Notes under the pieces: generated by a model
The model's input: the letters and a program-made list of their open reading frames with translations, nothing else
What the model was told of the DNA's origin: nothing
The model's database searches: none
Translations under genes and position numbers: made by a program
Part shown: piece after piece, positions 1 through 12,100 of the stretch
How the letters are laid out: each line of letters begins with the position of its first letter
Position numbering within the stretch: the stretch's first letter is position 1
From: Liolophura sinensis
Lineage: Eukaryota; Mollusca; Polyplacophora; Chitonida; Chitonidae
Assembly (NCBI RefSeq): GCF_032854445.1
Contig: NC_088300.1
Coordinates: 28,873,608 to 28,937,607 of the forward strand
Length of the DNA stretch: 64,000 nt
Reading direction: 5' to 3'

Positions 1-154
1 TATGATCATCCCACTGCGCTATAATGTTGGCATTAAAACTGGTTTAACCAGAGGAACTGATGTATAAACTACTGCTTGTATTCTCCTATCCATTTTTCTG
101 CTCAAGTTATTTACTAGTTCTGTAAAAGAGGTCACACATTCTTTTTGCTGACAG

Positions 155-3100
155 GCGTGTGAAGAATCTGCTGGGTTCGGGGACTGTGGCGTTTGGAGGA
201 GACCTGAAACCAGAGGAATTGTACATCTCGCCCACAGTCATTAAAGATGTCAAGTTAGATGATCCTGTCATGACCAATGAGGTTAGCATTAACGGCATGT
301 ATATGTGAAGATTTCTTCTTCTTTTTCTGGTGGAGGTTTTTTGCTTGTAAGGCTTAACGAGACACACAGTACCATGATTCTTCTAATTTTTTGAACAGGT
401 GAAAGTAGAATATTACATTTCTTTACCAGCCTTGTGTCGGCGAGACATACATTTGTGTTTGATTGTTTTAGACAGCCATCACTTTGTATTCTGTTGGTCA
501 CCTTTAAGAACTCACACGTTAAAGTGTCTGCTGTGATTGGCTGCCAAGTAAGACAAGTTGTTGGCCTTCACTTAATGGCTAGTTTTGCATTCTTTCTGAA
601 CGGGAAACTTTCAAACAAGCTGGCACTTATATAGCAAAGTTCTTTTTTAAGTAGTTCAGGCAAGTGAATTTGAAATTTAGTGCATATCTTGAACCTGTTA
701 AGTCATGTTATGAGTTTCACATTTTTGTTTAGTTTTAACAAAATTATGACCATCACAGAAGAAAATGTAGGAACAATATTTGCTCAATTCAGGAAGGAAC
801 ATGTTCCTACTTTACTAGAAAACATTTTTAAGTTCACAAAACACCTATTTGGTACCTGTAGAGTATTTCTTGTATAATTTGTAGATATTTGGGCCATTGT
901 TGCCGATTGTCACAGTGAAGAATGAAGATGAAGCAATTGACATCATCAATTCACGGTAATTGTATCACATACATATTGTAATTCTCAGAACCTGTTTAAA
1001 GTTTCATGTATGTTTTGTGGACAAATAACCAATTCAAACTCAGATTTATCTGATCGTTCTAACCAAATGCACAAGTATAACCACTTTTACCTACAACCTT
1101 GTTATTACCCTTCATTATGAACTTATCATTGGTAAATTATCACATTTCAAGGAGTTTCCTGTTTAGATCTTGGCCAAAACCTTCTTCAAGGTCTACAAGG
1201 TACATGTATCAAAATGATTCATCTGTTTAGATGTTCACTTCATTTTGTATGGAGAAATGCAGCTGAATATTATGTGTTGTTTGTCATTTTTGTTGTTGTA
1301 GTGAAAAACCATTGGCTTTGTATGTCTTTTCCACAAACAAGAATGTGGTGGACAAAATTGTGGAGCAGACCAGCAGTGGTGGATTTTGTGTGAATGATGT
1401 CATGGTACATGGAGGATGTAAGTACATTATACAAACATGAGATATCTGGAAAGTTGTGCACATATACATTTACCTTTGGGAGCTTGTTGCATTTCCCAGG
1501 TCACACAAGATGTCTGTTTAATCTCATTCTCTGAGATTCACATTCTTCTGTAGTACATAAGCTTGGCCAGGTATTTGTGGATAATTGTGCACTTAAAGGC
1601 AAAGAAAACACTAAAACCAAGTATATATCAGATGAAAGACCATGAAAAACTGTCCAGGAGAATAGCTGGATTTATTTTTGTTTTTAATTTGTTTAACCAA
1701 GTAAAACGCATTTGAATATTTTATTCTGTGGTGGCCTTTTCTGATCAAAGTGGTGCCAGTGATTTTAAGGTTTTTCCTACTTAATACATATTAGACTGCT
1801 ACATTTCATCATTCAGAATTCATAATTCATTCGCTAAATTGACCTTGAAGCGAATTATTTCAAGCAGAAATTATAGATATGACGTAACTGATACCTTGTG
1901 GATCACAGCAGGCCATCGTAGAATCTTATCTTTTAACACAATTTTACTTGGCTGGAAAAATTCTAAAAAAAAAAACGAAACAAAATCTAAGTGTTTTCTG
2001 GAACAGTTTTTAATGGTCTTTCATCTGATGTGTACTTCATTTTAGAGTGGTCTTTGCCTTTGACTATCACCAGTATGATATGTGACAATTTGTTGAGTTT
2101 GCCAGTAACTCACCAGACATCATTGGTGTGCTCTGGGCACCCTATTTAGCCACAGCCAATGGCCAAGGTATTGTTAAAATTTTGCTCAGTCTCTGATCTT
2201 GATTTTGTTGTGATGAGCGTATAGATGTAGAGCTTTCTGTTTTTCAGTGGAAACTTTGCCTTTTGGGGGAGTGGGTCATAGTGGAATGGGAAGCTACCAC
2301 GGACATCACACATTTGATACCTTCAGCCATAAGCGAGCCTGCTTGCTGAAGGATTTGAAAATGGACAATGTTAATCAGTGAGTAAATACTATAGGTATTG
2401 AAGATAAACATTGTTTTTTGGTCTTGTTAGTGCGATACAAATTAATGTGAAGTGACTGAATATTTCCTCCATTTAATAGTTGTTGTCTCAGGATCGAAAT
2501 ATGAGAAACATACCATTATGCTATTTTCAGCTGTGACTGTCAGCTATATATTGAAACTCACTCTGTCTGTCTATTCAGACAGGTGGGTCAGTCAAATTTT
2601 GCATGTACCCATCATTTAGCATTTGTGTGGCAACCTTGACTTTTTGCGGGAGGTCAGAGCTGCTGTGAATTTGTGCTTGCTACGTAAAACTATTAGATAG
2701 CACTTGTACTACTCTTAATTTCAGTGATTGTATACATGAGCTTGGTCTTGAATAAGTCCATCATTAAAAATATGTAACCCAACTCATCCTCTCAAAAATA
2801 TCTTATTCTATTTTTTTTCTTTATCTCTCAATTTTAAGAACTTTAAAACCTCCTGATGAAAACCTGATGAAAAATAAAATTTTCTGGCCCTATGTTTTTG
2901 GATTGGGTTTGGTGACCTCCAACAAAGAAGTTTTTAATGATGGCCTAAATATGTTTACTTGCTCATTTAAGTTGCAAAATCTATCAGTTGTGATGGAAAA
3001 TTTGCTTACTTTTGTCTTTGCATGATTTGTCAGGATCCGATACCCTCCATACACTGAGAAGAAGCTGAGCTGGATCACTTGGATAATGCAGAAGAAACCC

Positions 3101-3187
3101 AAGAGATCTGGAATCCTTTCTTTTGTTCCATTCCTCCTGTTAGGCACCATTTTTGCCGTGGTGTTTAAGGTACCGGTATGTCTCTGA
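155..3187 (+). CDS. ALDH3A2: Fatty aldehyde dehydrogenase (class 3 ALDH), 3' exons only
   Basis: The five visible exons are 155-281, 885-955, 1302-1417, 2248-2377 and 3034-3187. All have GT-AG borders and compatible phases. Readable blocks include [80 protein letters not shown] and [13 protein letters not shown]. These match the C-terminal third of the ALDH3 family, which oxidises long-chain aliphatic aldehydes to fatty acids with NAD+ at ER or peroxisome membranes. The last exon ends in a hydrophobic run ([20 protein letters not shown]), the tail anchor typical of ALDH3A2. It then either reads to a TGA at 3185-3187 or splices at a GT at 3170 or 3176; vertebrate ALDH3A2 has alternative C-termini at this place. 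The catalytic Cys and NAD-binding exons lie left of the window, so activity cannot be judged here. Family assignment is secure; the exact orthologue and the 3' end are less so. Confidence 0.9.
1594..2062. mobile_element. MITE family A, full copy in ALDH intron
   Basis: The roughly 470-base segment is bounded by long inverted repeats. The left arm (about 1594-1660) begins AAAGGCAAAGAAAACACTAA and contains ATCAGATGAAAGACCAT. The right arm (about 1988-2062) is its reverse complement, with ATGGTCTTTCATCTGAT and an end at CTTTGCCTTTGA. The interior has no coding potential, which fits a non-autonomous DNA transposon. It sits in the intron between exons 1302-1417 and 2248-2377. A related arm occurs at 54391-54442. 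The transposase that moved it is not in the window. Confidence 0.7.
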
Positions 3188-4239
3188 TTTCTGAGTGATT
3201 TAGCAACTTTATAAATTGTGGAAATATTGTGTAGGTTTTCCTCAGGCTGTTGGGTGTTTTACTCGTCCAGAAAACATGCTGCTGGTGAAGAGCCCAAGGT
3301 GGGCCTTTCAAAGGCCTAATGTACACCTTTCACAAAGACATTAATTCTGCTAATTTTTGGGACAGGTATTAGTAGTGGTGAAAGTAGAATATTACATTTC
3401 TTTACTAGCCGTTTGGAAAAGTAAAGATATGAGTATGTTGTTCAGTAAATTGTCTAACCATGTGAAAAAAGAAACTCAATACTCGTGCTACATTGACATA
3501 TTAAAAGTGCTAAAATGGCTAAAATGAACAGACCAAGTGTCCCAAAAATTAGAAGAAATAGGGTATACCCAGGTATATAAAACCTAGATGTAGCTGGGAA
3601 GGTGAGACATATACCTGCTGAGAACATAGTAAAGCTGTACATGTACATGTATGTGGAATTGGCCTGACATCACTGAGATATAAAGATACAGTAGGGGGGA
3701 GTTTAGAGTTTGAACTCTTTTGTTGCTAAAGGGCAATTCTTCTGTAACCTTATCACCTTTCTTACCATATTCAGAAGGATGAAATCACACTGCTTTCCTT
3801 CAGGAACTTGTTGAATTTTCAAATGTTCAGCTTCTCAGTTTTCTCCATCTTTCACATGCCCTAAGCAGCTTTTTGTGGAACTTTTTTCATGTGCCAGAGT
3901 TAAAGTAAATGTTATCATAAATAGTTGCCTAACATTTGTGACAGGTCACATAGTACAATAGGACATTCTTTGCCTTCAGTGATAAAAGAGCATAAACTCA
4001 AAACTCCTCTATTGGGATATGATGGATTTGGGTAAAATTCTTAAATGGAGATGTGTAAATGGATGTATGGATTGAAGGGTAGTGTAATAAATATGAATTT
4101 GACAGACTGTTTGTAGTACTTGGTGTAAAAATACCAAATGGGACCTATTTATACTAACAGTAGGTTCATGTGATGGGGATTTGTGGAAATGTATAAAGGA
4201 TATAGGTATATATGTACCTGTAGATGTCTAACAGGCATT

Positions 4240-4345
4240 ACAGTTTCCTCCCACTGTAATACAGGCCTCCGCCATGTGAATGAAATATTCTTGAGTATGG
4301 CATAAAACACCAATGAAATAAGTAAAATAAAATAAATAAATAAAT
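4240..4345 (-). repeat. SINE fragment (molluscan-style, TAAA/TTTA tail)
   Basis: Read on the minus strand it runs from a TTTA-rich tail through TGGTGTTTTATGCCATACTC and AAGAATATTTCATTCA, then a GGCGGAGGCC-like part and a GTGGGAGGAAAC motif. The same order is seen at about 5140, 16190, 38640 and 52150, so this is one dispersed family. Boundaries are approximate. Confidence 0.65.
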
Positions 4346-5139
4346 ACAGATAACAGATGTGTGGAATATGACAAGTTTATGAAGTTCAGCTTTGAATTGT
4401 CTTACAGCATGGTGTAATGAGGTCACCGTGATACATTGTACTTTTGAGAGACAATATTATTGGTGAGATAAATGTATATATATTTTTCTGAGAGGGAAAT
4501 GCAATGAAACACTCACCACCACTCCACCCCCACCTAACATTGTGTTTTGTTCATAAAGCATGGTTTGGGGGGTCTCGGCTGTGCATGTTCTTTTTTTGCG
4601 TGCTCCTTCTTGGAATGTCCTGATTTTACTCCAAACTGAACTACCGACAAGAGGTGCTGGATTGTTATGATTTTCTACTGCTTTAAGTATTTTCTGCTTT
4701 GGTATGAACTAATATAATATATATATATAAGGAGTTTTAAGGAGTAAAAATGGTCCTGTATGTAATTAAATTTTGCCGCCTTCTTGCAGTCAAGTGTCCA
4801 AATAATGATTCCTAGGATGATATGATCTTATTCTGAACACTGAATTTGTCTTGATTAATTCTGCCTCTCAAAATCTTCACATTATATGTGAGCCATCCAG
4901 CATGTTCTGAAGAATTGCCTGTTTAACATAAGCCAGGACACCTTCCTGGCTGTTTACAGGTTTATATTTGGCTTAACTCAGCCTTACTTTTTTGCTGTGT
5001 CACAGCCTCAAAAAAAAAAACATGGTTGTACATATAGAATTGTTACCGCAGTTGAATATATGTTCCTTGGAGTGCAGCATGTCACATTTCTGTGTATTAC
5101 AATTTTATTGTTACGCAATGCTCAGTTTTTTCATGAGGT

Positions 5140-5225
5140 TTATTTATTTATTTATTTGATTGGTGTTTTACACAGTACTCGAGAATATTTCACATATATG
5201 ACGCATGTCATGATGTCTTTGAGAA
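5140..5225 (+). repeat. SINE fragment, same family as 4240-4345
   Basis: A TTTATTTATTTATTTGATTGG tail-like start (in pieces) is followed by GTGTTTTACACAGTACTCGA and GAATATTTCACATATATGAC. This is the opposite orientation to the copy 900 bases upstream. It is truncated after about 85 bases. Confidence 0.65.
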
Positions 5226-7959
5226 TAGTCAGTCCTGTATCAGAACCTTTCTAAGCCATCTCGATATCTCTTGTATGGGAGATAACCTTCCTTTAACCTG
5301 TATTTTCCATGCCTAGATACCAGCTTCTACCTAAAAATATGGTGGGTGTCTATAGTACCAGAACCTTCCTACAACTCCTTTATATCTCCTGTATCCTGCT
5401 GATGGATATTAATTGTGAACAGGTTTTGTTTACTTTTACATTCTGTGAGTTTATTTTGTAAACTAAGGTTGTCAGTCCTCACTGTTAGTTTTTGTCCTAA
5501 TTATTTAAAAAGGCACAAAAAGAAGGCTGACAACACCATTTAGAAATAAAGATTCCATTATTTGTTATTTTTACTGCTTGTTTCAGATTCTTGGGATATA
5601 GAGCCTTCAGGTGACTGTTGATTTTTGGACCAGGATAAATTCAGGAAGATTGTCATTGGAACTCCCTTTTATGCTACATTGTGAAATTCATTATTAGTAG
5701 CTAGATTATAATACCATTCGAGCTGAAAGTAGAAGGTAACTTACCAATAACATAGTTTATGTCTATTTTTTTCAAGATGGACTGTTAAACTCAGGCAAAA
5801 TTTATCTGTAATTAAAAATGACGATTTAACATGGCATTGTGGTGTTTATTGGTTATGACTGTGCTTTGAACAGAATCCATTAAACAATCTGTCCAATTCA
5901 TGAGCTAGTATTAAATATCAAAGAAAAAAGGAAGAAAATTGTTTCAAGTGGTAAGTCAAGTGAAGAAATGTTTGTAGGCCTACATCTACATGTATCTTTT
6001 TGTAGATCACTTAAATTTTTTTAAGAATATATTTGTTTTCGTTAATTAAACAATTCCCTGTACTTTGATCTGGTTTAGATTTTTTTATACTACATATATA
6101 GTATGTGCATAGAATGTATGATACTAGATTTAGGTAGTTTGCTGTGTTGTTAATAAACTAATTACTTTACTTATGTGGCCAGCTGATCATCAGATCACCA
6201 GCTATTCTCTGGCTACAGTTGAACTATACTTAATAACCTCTGATTTCAGCCATGACTAACTTGCTCATTTTCTCTTATTCTTAGAGTTCTGTTGAGTTTA
6301 GAGTGCAAACTATTATTGGTTTATCATCCCATTTACTGAACAAGCATCTAAGAAATTTAGAATATTTGAATATCCTGAATATGCATCATATTCAGGGTAC
6401 TCAAAGTGATTAAAGTTAGAATATGTACTTGTTGTTATTTTTAGATTTCTTTTCTCTTTTCCATAAAGTGTCCGGTTATATTGTACCTTGATTTATCTGT
6501 TTACAATTCGTTACTGTAGAAGAGGTGCTGAAGTACTGGTGTAGTATTTGTGAGAATAGAATATGTCTGATCATTGTGTTGTCTCTGGTTATTAACAGTT
6601 GTGTGACATGAACCCTCTGTTTGTTATCAAGAAATGATAATGTAATGCATTCAAGGAAGTGAGTAAACAGGGATTGTTACTTGATGTTACATGTACATTA
6701 AACCTTTAAGTTTTTTTTAATGATACATGTGTCTTAAGATGCATTGATGTGTATATACATGTAGGTATATGTTAACAGGTGCTTGTATTGTTATATGTAA
6801 CGGTGACTTCATCAAAATAAATCTGATTAGTTTATTTATGATCTGATCTGAATGACATGTTTACTCCAATGAATTTATCGGAACAAACAAACCATGAGTC
6901 CACAATTGGTGTTAATATATTTTTCAAATTTTCAAGAAATTTAGTTTGGATGCCTGTCTTAATTTGTGTAAATTTCAGTACATTAGAATATATAAACGGG
7001 TCTCTCGGTGAAGTAGAAAATTCTTGGAATGTTAAGGACAGAAGATTACACATGCCCTCAGATTTCGGCAACATTTGGGACAAGGACAAACAATGTCATA
7101 CTCCTTTGTTGAGGTAGCCAAGCAAGAGCCATTGTCACAGCAATGCTGATATGACAAAGAAATTGATTAACTGCATCATTTATCCTCCTCAGGGATAGTG
7201 GTGACATCTGTGACCAGTTGTGTCTGAACACATTTATCTGTATAGTTGTAGTAGTTACAATACAGTTTGCCATGGTAACTGTGCATGCATATGGCTGCAT
7301 GCAGGCATTTTGTGAAAGTAGTTCGTCTGGTGGGCCTGGTCAGATTTTTGACCCGTCCTTTCCATGACATTCCTTTACAATCACAGTGCTGCAAATTTTT
7401 GTATTATGTTGGGTGAACAACTCCTAACTTTTGTAATTATCTGCTGTAATAAAATGTATTCTCTTTGTGCTAGTTTTGCTCTCTTGGTTAATTCATGTTT
7501 TGATATCAAATTGAATATGGTGTGAACAGGGGATATGTTTATTTTGAGAAAAAATAGACGACAACAACAATAAATTTTTCATTTTAATACACATCTACTT
7601 GACATTAAAACAGCACCAGTGGCTTACGGTACATGATACATGTATAGATCAAAGAGAGAGAGAGAGACAAAAAAAAAAAAATGGCCAGATTTTCAAGTCA
7701 CAAGAATAGGATATCCATTCAGATTACGAAGTGCAAGCTATTAGTGCTGAACATGCATGGCTAAATGTAGACCTATACAAGCTACTAATAATGTTGCTAA
7801 ATAGTGAGGCTATTGTTTGAGTATTCAACCACCAGCTATGGCAGTTGTTAGGGTGCATTTATGCCCACCACTGATTGATAATGTCAATCAAAGTGTACGT
7901 GCAGATATAATGGGTGTAAAGCTGGATATGTTCAAGACCGTTCTCAATTAAACATTTTG

Positions 7960-8060
7960 TAGATTAGAGGCACTTCAAGGCAGTAGGGCCAAGGGGGAAT
8001 GATTGAGGTGCTTGCCTTTCAATTGCTTTACGACATAAAAGGCTCAAACCCGGCCTTGGA
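7960..8060 (+). repeat. tRNA-derived SINE head
   Basis: The segment has an A-box-like start (GGGGGAATGATTGAGGTGCT) and a B-box-like GGCTCAAACCCGG about 45 bases further on, the spacing of a tRNA-type Pol III promoter. It lacks a credible acceptor stem, so it is read as a SINE relic rather than a tRNA gene. An AT-rich tail follows. Confidence 0.5.
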
Positions 8061-8929
8061 CAGAGGATTTATATATTCGTATATATATATTATATATATT
8101 ATTTTATATACTCTCACTGCCTGTAGGGACTTGATGACTGCAACAGCTGACAGTTTTTTGGTTTTTTTTTGGTTTTTACTTTTTTGGGTTCTGTTATAAT
8201 ATTTGATGTGGAATATTTTTCATTAAGATGAAATGTATGATTTCTTAAAGAAATATACATGTAAAGGTACATGTACACTGTAGCTAGGCAACATGCACAT
8301 GTAGTTGGCCTTTAAACCATATCATAGTGAGGGTGATCAGTCTTGGGCTGAACTCACTGTGCTCTTACAAAACTCACCCCCATGCATGTACAATTTATTG
8401 AGGTAAGACCATGGACACTACAGATTCCTTGTTCCCGTTCAGATTATTTTAGAAACAACTCTGCATATATACGTACCATATGTATGTAAATCTTGCACAC
8501 CTGTCTCTGTCTACCGAAAACCCCTAAAACGGTGGATCTGCAAATGATCTGGCCTAATTATTAAACACCTATGTGTTGAATTACACTTCTTAATCCTTCT
8601 ACTGATTACACAGAGCGAAAGTGGAACATATGGCCCTGTGTCTTAACATGCGTTAGCTGGTGCCTTCAAAATGTGCTTGGTATTAAACTTGTTTCCATAT
8701 TTTCCTTTTGTGTTAAACATGTTTGCTTATTTTACTTTTGTATACAGCAGTGAGAGAATAGCTAATGTTGGTTTTGATACATTTTCGGCTTTTTCACAAA
8801 TATAAGTCTTGTAAGATCTACTCTGCGACGGCAGACATGTGTGAAGGCCCCGAAGTCTGTCATGTCGCCTGTAGGCTACAGTTTACACTAGGCCCAACCG
8901 GCACATGCCTTAGCGATGACGTTTACGAG

Positions 8930-8950
8930 GAGCGAGCTTTAAACCAATCA
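8930..8950 (+). promoter_or_regulatory. CHR-like plus CCAAT motif upstream of MYB
   Basis: The bases read CTTTAAACCAATCA, which joins TTTAAA (one of the accepted CHR variants) at 8938-8943 to a CCAAT box at 8944-8948. A GC-rich GCGCGGAAA, loosely E2F-like, follows about 30 bases later. They lie about 200 bases 5' of the proposed MYB start. In vertebrates CHR and CCAAT pairs mark cell-cycle genes bound by DREAM/MuvB and NF-Y. The function here is inferred only from motif and place. Confidence 0.35.
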
Positions 8951-9113
8951 TCAGGCAGAATTGTGCATGTCATTATAGAAAGCGCGGAAATTCGACTGAA
9001 ACTCCGCCGCCATTTTTATTACTAGTGGGCTGGGTGTTATAATCTGTTTATTTATTTGACTAGTTTTGTTAGTCTTTGGCCTCCTTGTCTCTTGATCTGC
9101 ATCTGTTTGTGTG

Positions 9114-9164
9114 ATGGAAGTTGCTGAGAACCTTCCACCGTTCGACTGGGATGGCAGGCAATGA
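9114..9164 (+). other. Possible upstream ORF overlapping MYB start
   Basis: An ATG at 9114 opens a 16-codon frame that ends at a TGA at 9162-9164, overlapping the proposed MYB ATG at 9151 in a different frame. Both ATGs have G at -3 and +4. If this is the 5' leader, the short frame would reduce initiation at the MYB start. It depends on the unproven transcription start. Confidence 0.3.
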
Positions 9165-12100
9165 GTTTTGGGGGTAAGTCGGTAAATTTTGATCCAAGTA
9201 ACAATGACAGCTGGCGCGCGTTGTTGCAATTGTACTGATGATGTGGTCAGTTTTACATGTACATGCACTTTCACAACAGCTGGTGCACTCCAGAAATATC
9301 ATTTACACGTTGTTGATTGCTTAGCAGTTCGTTTGTGTTGTTTTGTGAGCTATCTTTAGAATATGGGGGTGCACGTGTCCTGTGTCGTTAGTAGCGATGC
9401 TTATTATGACTGATTTTATTCCATCGCTTCCGTAACAAAGAGCCACGATACACGTCAAACTTTCTATTGGGTTGATTGGCGTGGACAGCCGGACTGGGAC
9501 GCTGGGCCAAAATATTGACATACATTTCATGTTATTCAGTATTCGTGTAGATAAGGAATGAGAATTAAACTTCAAATGAGGTGAGCTAATAATGTGTTGG
9601 CTAATGTCATTGTTTTGTACTTTGACACATTTTTATGTCTTTTCTTATTCAGACTCCTGTACTCTTAGGGACGCATGATATTGTTTGCCAGGGGCAATGG
9701 TTACAAGCTAGTAAAACAACAAACAACATAAATCACTTGTTCATCATATTTATTCTCAGTTATCTTCACTTTCATTACTCACATGCAATTCTAAGGATAG
9801 CTTTAACAGTTTAGCCAAACATGGCTGTGGAAAGAAACATTCGAGCCTATTGTTTGGTGGTTATCTTCAGGATGCTTTCTAACGTGGTAGGCAATGACCA
9901 TATAACATGTGGGTTTTACTAAGAACTCATGTGGGAACACTCAGAGCATAAGTTTAATGTAGCTTTGCTCGCGTTTCATTGCCATATTGCCGTCAACCAG
10001 GCTTGGATTAAGATAGGTCAAAGTCTTTTAATCCCAGAAGATTGTAGGGCTAATCTGTTGTGCTATACTTTCATGTGCACATGACAAACTTGAAAATGAA
10101 AAGCCAAATAATTACATGTGGTCTTTTAATACTGGGAAAAGAAAGGATAGTCAGCAGTACAAGCCATATCATTAAAGGAGAAGAAAACTTAAAAAAATGA
10201 CACTATAGGCTGAAAAGAGCACATTTTTTTACTATCTGGTGGTGCCTGTTGGATAATTTTGTGATCTTTCCTTGCCACACACGTAAAGCCTGAAAACGGC
10301 AAAGCTGGCGTAAATCGCATCCTCCATCTTTAACACCCTGTAATTTATGCTGGGGGTATTTTGTCTCTCAGCCAATGAGAGTCGTTTAAACTGGCGGCTT
10401 GTTCATGTAAACTCAGAACCTACTTCCAACATTCCGGTTTCCCGACTGTCAGGCAGAAAACGAACTGTACTGTTTGCTACCTCCCCAGAACTGTACGAAC
10501 TGCACTTCGGAGGTTGTCCCGACAATAATTTCTCCTCCTAACACAGAAGACTTCAGGGGCTAGTTCTTAAGCAAAATGGAGTGGCCCACAGCGGATTTTG
10601 GCGCTGACTTTATTTATAATTTATCATATTGAGGTACATGTTAGAATTTTTTTTATGGCATTCACCCTGCGAGGAAATGCATACTCCTTTTGGTGGTAAT
10701 TGTTTGATATTTAAGTTTTCTTCTCCTTTAAATTAAGACAACCGGAAGTTTTGGCCAATTAATAATCACCAAAAATAACATGCCTTCAGTTCAATTAAAT
10801 TCAGATAGTACAGTATATTCTCTGGTGCTGACTAACAGATTAGCAGTGCCCAGGCCTGTACGATGGGTATCTTTCAACCACAGGCTGTGGTTGAGTTGTG
10901 AATAGAGTGTATGCCTTGTAAATGGTAGGTTTGGGGTTGAATCCTGATTTGAGTCATGCCTAAGACTTTTTAATATTGGTAATCTTCGTACTACCTCACT
11001 TGGTGCTAAACATAACAGGAATATCCCAAGCATAGGTCTGCCGAGTGTCTGCAGAATATGACTGATTGACCTGCAAGATGTCACATTTGGGGTCTTCACT
11101 CTTCACTTTCAGCATGGTGTTCCAGTGAGGCAGCACAATAAATGTATTGTCAAAGAGACTTCAAAGAGACACCGTGATGTGTCTGATGATAGTTTGATGT
11201 GATAAACATCATACATGTAGCATTATCTGATATCAATATGTATAATGTACTATTATTCTATAATGATGACACCATTTTTGGTAACATGTGTCATATGAAT
11301 CTGTTGACAGGGTACATGTTTTGGGTCAGGGTATACAAGGCCTCCAAACTGCTCAACCTGATGTGGCTTCCAGTGACGAGGACAGCGATGACACAGGTCA
11401 AAAGGACTCTGCTTACACTGATCTGAGATCATATGGTAGAAAGCTGATAAACAAAGGCAGATGGATAAGAGAAGAGGTAAGGTCTACAATGATAAATGTA
11501 CAGCAGGTGTTAATTGAGATTTTGAAAATGGGTAGTAGTGAGTATTCCTACATGAAATCTTGTTATTGGTTTAACTCATGTTTATTACTTGCAAGTAATT
11601 TTTTGATTTTGTTTTTTTCCCTGTATGTTGAATTATAGGATGAAAAGTTAAAAAAGATAGTGGAGAACCATGGTCAGCATGATTGGAAGCTCATATCAAG
11701 TTTTTTTCCTGATCGATCTGATATCCAGTGTCAGCATAGATGGTACAAAGTTCTTAATCCAGAACTGATCAAAGGTCCCTGGACAAAAGAGGGTATGTGT
11801 AATATTGGGCATGAGAATTTCAAAAGCAAAGCTATTTCACATTGCATTGTCTTTGAGAAATATTACTTATTCTAGTTAACATTTGTGTAAGAATTCATTA
11901 GTTAAAAACAAAAAATGAATATTGTAATTTGCTGAATTTTATTGTTAAAAAAAATGGAAGCTTTCAGTGAGGTTTTCAATATAAGTTTGCCTATTTTGTG
12001 AACAGGAAGATGAAAAGGTTGTGCACCTAGTTAAAGTTCATGGCCCCAAAAAGTGGACTTTGATTTCAAAGCATCTGAAAGGGAGGACAGGAAAGCAATG

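Larger units (their letters stand above)
3188..9150. other. ALDH-to-MYB gap: 3' flank, repeats, MYB upstream region
   Basis: I see no convincing coding exon in these 6 kb. The first part is probably ALDH 3' UTR, but no single AATAAA can be chosen: candidates occur near 5545, 6816 and 7449. Two SINE fragments lie at about 4240-4345 (minus) and 5140-5225 (plus). A tRNA-derived SINE head is near 7960-8060, and a GA/poly-A tract is at 7650-7680. The last few hundred bases are richer in CpG and probably hold the MYB promoter. Confidence 0.6.

Noticed and set aside
10791-11099. 102-codon minus-strand frame
   Set aside because: It overlaps a tRNA-derived SINE and has no recognisable product.
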